Positions 7,486 through 12,315 of a DNA stretch of 12,315 bases are shown one piece after another (position 1 is the stretch's first letter; every line of letters begins with the position of its first letter). Source of the DNA: an uncultured Blautia sp. GTDB taxonomy: Bacteria > Bacillota > Clostridia > Lachnospirales > Lachnospiraceae. The stretch is from positions 1-12,315 of the forward strand of contig CAKRTP010000055.1 of NCBI GenBank assembly GCA_934402155.1. Reading direction: 5' to 3'. Made by a program: the position numbers and the translations under genes. The notes beneath the pieces are model-generated. The model had not been told where the DNA came from. It saw nothing but the letters and a program-made list of their open reading frames with translations, and did no database searches.

Positions 7486-7521
7486 GTGTTATACGGCGGA
7501 TTTTTTGTATAGTTTCCGCGC

Positions 7522-7549
7522 TTGCATTGCTGAAAAATTATGTTATCAT
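7522..7549 (+). promoter_or_regulatory. Possible promoter of the amidohydrolase-pot operon
   Basis: Extended -10 TGTTATCAT (7541-7549; TATCAT is 5/6) with a weak TTGCAT at 7522-7527, 16-bp spacer. A start near 7556 would leave a leader of about 120 nt before ATG 7677. The remaining 7550-7676 has no recognisable riboswitch and no convincing terminator; no other gene is seen between 7486 and 7676. Confidence 0.45.
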
Positions 7550-7676
7550 AGTGAGATAAAGGGTTATTGCGATTATAACGCATTAACTTACAAAAGCGAT
7601 AACTTTTTGTCCATATCAACATCCGGAAGCAGATTCTGCCGGGTGATGAAGGACACCAGAAGGGGATGCTGAAGAA

Positions 7677-8984
7677 ATGTTAGATGAAACAGAAAAAAAG
7701 ATCCTTCAGAGGATCGACACATACAAAGAAGAAATCATAAATTTTGCAGAAGATATTGCACTGCACCCGGAACCTGGTTTTGAAGAAGTGCGGACATCGC
7801 ACAGGGTGGCAGAATATCTGAGAAAACTGGGGTATGGGGTGACAGAACATCTCGCACGTACAGGGGTTCGGGGAGACAAACGTATCACAGACGGACCGAA
7901 GGTGACAATTATCGGGGAGATGGACGCAATCGGCTGCAGGGCACATCCAATGTCAGATCCTGTCACCGGTGTAGCACATGCCTGCGGACATCATGCACAG
8001 CTGGCAGCGATGATCGGCTGTGCAGCAGCACTGGCAGACCCTGAGATCCAGAGCGGACTTGGCGGCAGTCTGTCCTTTCTGGCTGTTCCTGCTGAGGAGT
8101 ATATTGATGCAGATAAACGGATCCGCATCCAAAAAGAAGGGACAGAATTCTGCTGCGGCAAGAGTGAGATGATTCGCACAGGGGTTTTTGATGATACGGA
8201 TATTGCACTTACAACGCATGTACATATGGTGCCGGTAGAGGAGGATTTTTATCTGGGAAATCCGGCCTGCAACGGTTACAGTGCAGAACGTGTTACCGTT
8301 CGGGGCAGGGCTGCGCATGGTGCCATTGATCCATGGAATGGTGTGAATGCCCTGAGCATTACGACAAGTGCGATCCAGATGATGGGGTTGATGAGAGAGA
8401 CTTTCCGCGAGGAAGATCATGTACGTCTTCATAATGTGATACGTAAGGCTGGTGATGTTATCAACAGTGTACCGGATGAGGCAGTCGTAGAAACGAAGGT
8501 GAGGGCGGCCTCTCTTGAAAAAATCGAGGAAATCACGGCCATGATCAACCGGGCCTATGACGGGGCAGCATATGCTTTTGGAGGCAGGGTCGATAGGGAA
8601 GTTCTGCAAGGATACATGCCGATCATTCCGAGGGAAGCAGATGCAGTGCTTAAAGAGGCGGCAGAAGATCTGAACCTTACATACCGCACTGTGCAGAAGG
8701 GTGATTTCAATAATGCCTGTACGGATGTGGGAGATCTGAGTCATCTGATGCCGGTTGTGAATTTTACTTTCAAAGGATTTGAGGGAAAACTCCATGGTGC
8801 GGATTTCAGGATCACAGATGTGGAAAAAGCATATATCCTTCCGGCAAAGCTGCTTGCACTGACTGTTTACAGGCTTCTTGGAAATGGAGGCAGGGCGGCA
8901 GAGAAGATCTGCTCGGAATATACACCGGTTTTTGACAGGGAAAGTTATACCCGATATGTCAGACAGCAGATAAACAAAAAATAA
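7677..8984 (+). CDS. M20-family metallo-amidohydrolase/peptidase
   Basis: A 435-residue cytosolic M20 (M20D-like) zinc hydrolase; the family cleaves N-acyl amino acids, aminoacyl conjugates and small dipeptides. Likely metal ligands: C103 and H105 in HACGHHAQ, E140/E141 in VPAEEY, H181 or H183 in THVHMVP, and H373 in LHGADF; EMDA at 81-84 precedes the metal cluster. A lid/dimerisation domain occupies about 200-315, with H214 in RAAHG probably completing the active site. No signal peptide. Start ATG follows AAGGGG by about 11 nt. It is the first gene of the pot operon, 26 nt before potA, so its substrate may be an amide or conjugate of a polyamine or basic amino acid (PM20D2-type enzymes split beta-alanyl-lysine-like dipeptides). 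That is inference; AbgA/AbgB-like or hippurate hydrolase activity remains possible. Confidence 0.9.
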   Translation: MLDETEKKILQRIDTYKEEIINFAEDIALHPEPGFEEVRTSHRVAEYLRKLGYGVTEHLARTGVRGDKRITDGPKVTIIGEMDAIGCRAHPMSDPVTGVAHACGHHAQLAAMIGCAAALADPEIQSGLGGSLSFLAVPAEEYIDADKRIRIQKEGTEFCCGKSEMIRTGVFDDTDIALTTHVHMVPVEEDFYLGNPACNGYSAERVTVRGRAAHGAIDPWNGVNALSITTSAIQMMGLMRETFREEDHVRLHNVIRKAGDVINSVPDEAVVETKVRAASLEKIEEITAMINRAYDGAAYAFGGRVDREVLQGYMPIIPREADAVLKEAAEDLNLTYRTVQKGDFNNACTDVGDLSHLMPVVNFTFKGFEGKLHGADFRITDVEKAYILPAKLLALTVYRLLGNGGRAAEKICSEYTPVFDRESYTRYVRQQINKK

Positions 8985-9010
8985 AACAGCAGGAGGAAAG
9001 GCAGAAGAAA

Positions 9011-10102
9011 ATGACAGAAACATGTTTGGAACTAAAAAAGATCAGTAAATCCTTTTCAAAAGAAGAAACGGTTCTGAAAGAAATCAGTCTTTCTATTGGA
9101 AAAGGAGAATTCATCACGCTTCTGGGATCTTCCGGATGTGGCAAGACAACAACTTTGCGTATTATTGCAGGACTGGAGATGCCTGATTCTGGACGGGTAT
9201 TTCTGGAAGGTAAAGATGTGACAGACCTTCCGCCGGAGGCAAGAAATGTAAATACAGTATTTCAGAATTACGCATTATTTCCGCATATGACCGTTGCAGA
9301 CAATATCGGTTACGGGCTGAAACTTAAAAAAGTCCCCAAAGCGGAGATTAAAAAACGTGTATCGGAGATGCTGGAACTGGTGCAGCTTCCCGGCTATGAA
9401 AAGCGAAAACCATCTGAACTCTCCGGAGGACAGAGACAGCGAGTTGCCATAGCAAGATCGCTTATAAATAATCCGAAGGTGCTTCTCCTTGATGAACCTC
9501 TGGGAGCACTGGATCTCCAGCTTCGTCGTACCATGCAGATCGAACTCAAAAAACTGCAGAAAAAGCTGGGCATCACTTTTATTTATATTACTCATGACCA
9601 GGAAGAAGCAATCAATATGTCTGACCGTATCGCTGTCATGAATCATGGAAATTTTGAGCAGATCGGTTCCCCGGATGAAATCTATAACCATCCGAAGACA
9701 AGCTATGTGGCTACCTTTGTAGGAAATGCGAACATCCTCAGAGGAACAACGGAAGATATGGAGAACGGCTTTTTAAAAGTCAGTCTCGCGGGAAGCAGTG
9801 TGTTTGTGGCGGCAGATGGAAATATGCCGGAGAAAGGAACTCTGGTAACGCTGGCAGTCCGCAGCGAAAATATTGTTCTGGATGAATCCTGTCAGAAGGG
9901 GCTGTCTGCAGAGATTGTTGAGAAGAGCTTTGCAGGAGGGCTTCTCCGTGTTGTACTGAAGCTTGGCGATGGAACAGAGGTGATCGCAAGCAGATATGGC
10001 ATTGATGCAAGTGTACAGCCGGGGCAGAAAGTAACCTGTTTCTTTGATCCGGAGAATGCAGTTCTGGTAGATCTTGACAGAGAAAGTGGGGCTTCAGTAT
10101 GA
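9011..10102 (+). CDS. potA: Spermidine/putrescine ABC transporter ATP-binding protein
   Basis: 363-residue ATPase driving a polyamine-type importer at the inner face of the membrane. Walker A GSSGCGKT (39-46), Q-loop Q85 in VFQNYALFPH, signature LSGGQRQR (137-144), Walker B LLLDEP (158-163), switch H195 in ITHDQEEA, and a C-terminal TOBE domain (about 280-355) typical of PotA/MalK-type subunits. Length and order match PotA. AGGAGG at 8991-8996 lies rather far (14 nt) from the ATG, but the N-terminus aligns well and no better start exists. It overlaps potB by 4 nt (ATGA). Related spermidine, putrescine, iron(III) or thiamine ATPases look alike; the PotB/C/D neighbours favour polyamine-type cargo. 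Confidence 0.95.
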   Translation: MTETCLELKKISKSFSKEETVLKEISLSIGKGEFITLLGSSGCGKTTTLRIIAGLEMPDSGRVFLEGKDVTDLPPEARNVNTVFQNYALFPHMTVADNIGYGLKLKKVPKAEIKKRVSEMLELVQLPGYEKRKPSELSGGQRQRVAIARSLINNPKVLLLDEPLGALDLQLRRTMQIELKKLQKKLGITFIYITHDQEEAINMSDRIAVMNHGNFEQIGSPDEIYNHPKTSYVATFVGNANILRGTTEDMENGFLKVSLAGSSVFVAADGNMPEKGTLVTLAVRSENIVLDESCQKGLSAEIVEKSFAGGLLRVVLKLGDGTEVIASRYGIDASVQPGQKVTCFFDPENAVLVDLDRESGASV

Positions 10103-10953
10103 AAAAACAGAAATCTGGTTCTGTCTGGATGATTCTTCCACTGTATATTTTTACAATAATTTTTGTAGCGGGTCCGCTGCTCTATATGGTGGCCTTAAGC
10201 TTTGCACAGCCAAAGGCCGGACATGGTGTGGAATGGATATTTACTCTGGAAAATTATAAAAAGATACTGGATCCTGTGTATATGCAGACGTTTACAGGCT
10301 CCTTCAAGCTGGCACTGACCAGTACATTTATTATCTGTCTGATCGGATATCCGTTTGGATATTTTATGGCAAAGCTTTCCGACAAATGGAAAAAACGTGC
10401 AATGATCTTTCTGATGCTGCCATTCTGGGTGAACTCACTGATCCGTCTTTATGGATGGATGATCATCCTTCAGACAAAAGGACTTCTGAACCATGCACTC
10501 AAAAGCCTGGGCCTGATCGAGAAGCCTCTCCGGATCCTTTACAGCTACCCGGCGATTGTGATAGGTATGACTTATGTGCTGCTTCCGTTTATGATCCTTT
10601 CAGTTTATTCCAGTGCGGAGAAACTGGACTGGTCGCTTGTTGAGGCGGCAAGAGATCTTGGTGCAAAGCCGTTTAAGGCATTTTGGACGGTCTCTTTTAA
10701 ACTGACCCTTCCAGGGCTTCTGTCCGGAGTGATCCTGACCTTTGTTCCATCTATGGGACTGTTTTTCATTGCAGATATCCTTGGCGGGAACAAGATCGTA
10801 CTGGTGGGAAGTCTGATCCAGGAACAGATGACCAGGGGAAGCAACTGGCCGTTCGCGGCGGCTCTTGCGGTAGTTCTGATGATCTTAACGACACTGATGA
10901 TCATGCTTTACCGCAAAGTTACAAATGCAAAAGAATTGGAGGGTGTGGGATGA
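10099..10953 (+). CDS. potB: Spermidine/putrescine ABC transporter permease PotB
   Basis: 284-residue membrane permease with about six transmembrane helices: roughly 9-35, 69-92, 99-124, 150-170, 203-227 and 250-271. The cytoplasmic EAA loop (EAARDLGAKPFKAFW, 182-196), which docks on the ATPase, is intact. The stretch LPFWVNSLIRLYGWM (107-121) is characteristic of PotB-type permeases. It starts inside the potA stop (ATGA overlap) and overlaps potC the same way, so potA, potB and potC are translationally coupled. Confidence 0.95.
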   Translation: MKKQKSGSVWMILPLYIFTIIFVAGPLLYMVALSFAQPKAGHGVEWIFTLENYKKILDPVYMQTFTGSFKLALTSTFIICLIGYPFGYFMAKLSDKWKKRAMIFLMLPFWVNSLIRLYGWMIILQTKGLLNHALKSLGLIEKPLRILYSYPAIVIGMTYVLLPFMILSVYSSAEKLDWSLVEAARDLGAKPFKAFWTVSFKLTLPGLLSGVILTFVPSMGLFFIADILGGNKIVLVGSLIQEQMTRGSNWPFAAALAVVLMILTTLMIMLYRKVTNAKELEGVG

Positions 10954-11741
10954 AAAAGAATTCAAAACTCTCCGGGTTTTACCTTGGACTGATTTTTGTA
11001 CTGATGTATCTGCCAATCGCAGTTGTCATCGTATTTTCATTTAATGAATCAAAACTTCCGGTACGTTTTACCGGATTTTCGCTGAAATGGTATCAGGAGC
11101 TTTTTTCTGACAGTGCCATGCTCGAGGCACTTGGAAACAGTCTGTTTCTTGGTGTGGTGAGCTGTCTTGTGTCGGCTGTGATCGGAACTCTTGGTGCAGT
11201 GGGACTTTCCAGGATCCACTGGAAGACAAAAGGAGTACTGGAATATATTTCTATTCTGCCGCTGATGATTCCTGAGATCATCCTCGGTATGGTTATGATG
11301 GCATTCTTTTATATGCTGAATCTGCCTTTTGGAATGCTGACACTTCTGATAGGACACACGGTTTTCTGTGTGCCGTATATTCTTATGGAAGTAAAAGCAC
11401 GTCTGGCAGGAATGGATCCTTCTCTTGAAGAGGCAGCAAGAGATCTTGGTGCGGGACCTTTTCGGGCTTTCTGGGATATTATCCTTCCGCTTATCATGCC
11501 GGCAGTAATGTCAGGTTCTCTTCTGGCTTTTGCAATGTCAATGGATGATGTGGTCATCAGTATTTTTATCAATGGACCGCGTCTTTCAACTCTGCCGATC
11601 AAGGTGTATACACAGATCAAAACAGGTGTTACGCCGGAGGTCAATGCACTCTGTACGATCATGCTTGCAGTGACACTTCTGATTCTGCTTATTTATACGG
11701 CAATTGGGAAAACTACCGGAAGAAATCAGAAAAAGAATTAA
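10950..11741 (+). CDS. potC: Spermidine/putrescine ABC transporter permease PotC
   Basis: 263-residue second permease of the heterodimeric channel. About six hydrophobic helices (about 10-31, 63-87, 98-122, 128-147, 179-205 and 233-253), with FTGFSLKWY near 40-48 and SMDDVVIS (197-204), both PotC hallmarks. EAA loop EAARDLGAGPFRAFW at 161-175. The preceding gene ends in GGAGGGTG, which serves as its ribosome site. After the stop comes a 164-nt spacer rather than tight coupling to potD. Confidence 0.95.
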   Translation: MKKNSKLSGFYLGLIFVLMYLPIAVVIVFSFNESKLPVRFTGFSLKWYQELFSDSAMLEALGNSLFLGVVSCLVSAVIGTLGAVGLSRIHWKTKGVLEYISILPLMIPEIILGMVMMAFFYMLNLPFGMLTLLIGHTVFCVPYILMEVKARLAGMDPSLEEAARDLGAGPFRAFWDIILPLIMPAVMSGSLLAFAMSMDDVVISIFINGPRLSTLPIKVYTQIKTGVTPEVNALCTIMLAVTLLILLIYTAIGKTTGRNQKKN

Positions 11742-11748
11742 GAAACTC

Positions 11749-11777
11749 TTTTCAATGAGATAAAAGTAAGATATACT
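11749..11777 (+). promoter_or_regulatory. Possible separate promoter for potD
   Basis: TTTTCA (11749-11754, 4/6) and TATACT (11772-11777, 5/6) with an ideal 17-bp spacer. Transcription would start near 11784 and give a leader of about 120 nt. Separate expression would fit the usual need for more binding protein than permease. Confidence 0.45.
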
Positions 11778-11786
11778 AAACATGGT

Positions 11787-11866
11787 ATCAGAGTCAGAAG
11801 ATCAGAATACTGACAGCTTCTGACATCTGGATATGTCTGATGTTTGAATGCTGCCGCGGAAGGCAG
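11787..11866 (+). other. Hairpin-rich leader between potC and potD
   Basis: Stem 1: GTCAGAAG (11793-11800) with CTTCTGAC (11817-11824), containing an inner TCAG/CTGA. Stem 2: ACATC (11823-11827) with GATGT (11839-11843). Stem 3: CTGCC (11851-11855) with GGCAG (11862-11866), extendable by wobble pairs. None is followed by a T-run, so they are not classic terminators. ATCAGA at 11787-11792 or 11801-11806 could instead pair with TCTGAT at 11836-11841, an alternative fold. Role unknown: mRNA stabilisation/processing or translational control. Confidence 0.5.
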
Positions 11867-11905
11867 TGTTTGAAACAAATAAAGACAAGTAGAGGAGAAA
11901 AAATT

Positions 11906-12315
11906 ATGAAAAAATCAGTGGTATGTGCATTATGTGCGGCACTCGTAGTTCCGGCATTATCAGTCTCAGTTTCAGCAGCTGACTCCAAAGAACTGGTACT
12001 TTACACCTGGGAGAATATGTTCCCTCAGGAAGTTCTTGACGGATTTGAAGAAGAAACAGGCATCAAGGTTGTTTACTCCAATTTTGATACAGATGAAAAT
12101 ATGCTGGAGAAGCTTTCCATGGCAAAGGGCGGAGATTATGATGTGGTTGTAGCTGACGATTATATCATCCAGACCGCTATCGAGGAGGGACTGGTAGAGA
12201 AGCTTGATACCTCCAAGCTGACAGGCTGGGATAATATCAATCCGCTTTATCAGGGACAGTTCTACGATCCGAATGATGAATATACAGCACCATATGGTGC
12301 AGGAATTCCGCTGAT
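11906..12315 (+). CDS. potD: Spermidine/putrescine-binding protein, 3' end cut by window edge
   Basis: Extracytoplasmic solute-binding protein of the pot importer; 136 complete codons are visible. Residues 1-25 form a Sec signal peptide (MKK, hydrophobic core, VSA-A cleavage site near 24/25). Mature start KELVLYTWENMFP matches the PotD opening strand, then FEEETGIKVVYSNFDTDENM and DYDVVVADDY, both PotD-like. W35 corresponds to the conserved binding-site Trp of E. coli PotD, but the following residues differ (ENM for TEY), and STY of E. coli PotD appears as DDY here, so ligand preference may be shifted. C7 and C10 in the signal region are not in a lipobox, so lipid anchoring is unlikely. AGAGGAG (11891-11897) lies 8 nt before the ATG. 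Confidence 0.93.
   Translation, partial: MKKSVVCALCAALVVPALSVSVSAADSKELVLYTWENMFPQEVLDGFEEETGIKVVYSNFDTDENMLEKLSMAKGGDYDVVVADDYIIQTAIEEGLVEKLDTSKLTGWDNINPLYQGQFYDPNDEYTAPYGAGIPL

Noticed and set aside
7346..7672. A 108-codon plus-strand open frame across the tRNA
   Set aside because: It runs through tRNA-Thr and its terminator, so it cannot be a sensible protein gene.
7550..7676. Riboswitch or T-box leader ahead of the amidohydrolase
   Set aside because: I found no T-box sequence, specifier loop or terminator/antiterminator pair; only A/T-rich sequence and short chance repeats.
7953..9023. A 356-codon minus-strand open frame opposite the M20 gene
   Set aside because: Same pattern: antisense to a well-supported gene, with unlikely composition and no recognisable family.

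Overview
The window reads as an ordinary chromosomal segment of a low-to-mid GC Firmicute, most likely a gut Lachnospiraceae (Blautia/Dorea/Ruminococcus-like). This rests on protein style, strong AGGAGG-type ribosome sites, A/T-rich spacers and a threonine tRNA with a U73-type discriminator and no encoded CCA. The genus is a guess. I see no mobile element, integrase, CRISPR array or rRNA.

Layout. (1) 1-3747, + strand: an amino-acid biosynthesis operon with overlapping genes. It holds the 3' ~90% of ilvB (acetolactate synthase large subunit, cut by the window edge), serC (phosphoserine aminotransferase) and serA (3-phosphoglycerate dehydrogenase with a C-terminal ACT domain). SerC and SerA act in consecutive steps from 3-phosphoglycerate to phosphoserine; IlvB starts branched-chain amino acid synthesis from pyruvate. 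(2) 3785-3828: a perfect 13-bp hairpin flanked by A and T runs, serving as a bidirectional terminator between convergent genes. (3) 3848-4819, - strand: a PfkB-family sugar kinase, probably fructokinase, with its own promoter. (4) 5026-7284, + strand: a GlgB-type (GH13 plus CBM48) glycogen branching enzyme homologue. It keeps the fold and the nucleophile Asp but has lost other catalytic motifs and carries a 56-residue Lys/Ala/Pro-rich, histone-H1-like tail. (5) 7367-7439: tRNA-Thr(CGU) with its own promoter and terminator. (6) 7677-12315, + strand: an M20-family amidohydrolase followed by potA, potB, potC and the start of potD, i.e. a spermidine/putrescine-type ABC importer. potD sits behind a 164-nt spacer with its own likely promoter and a hairpin-rich leader.

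Most unusual points. The branching-enzyme homologue looks like a pseudoenzyme with a polycationic tail. PotD has a signal peptide but no lipobox, which is odd for a Gram-positive binding protein. The amidohydrolase leads the polyamine-transport operon, suggesting that imported or intracellular N-acylated or dipeptide-like amines may be processed. The rest is conventional. No whole new system is evident; the GlgB-like protein is the best candidate for undescribed biology.
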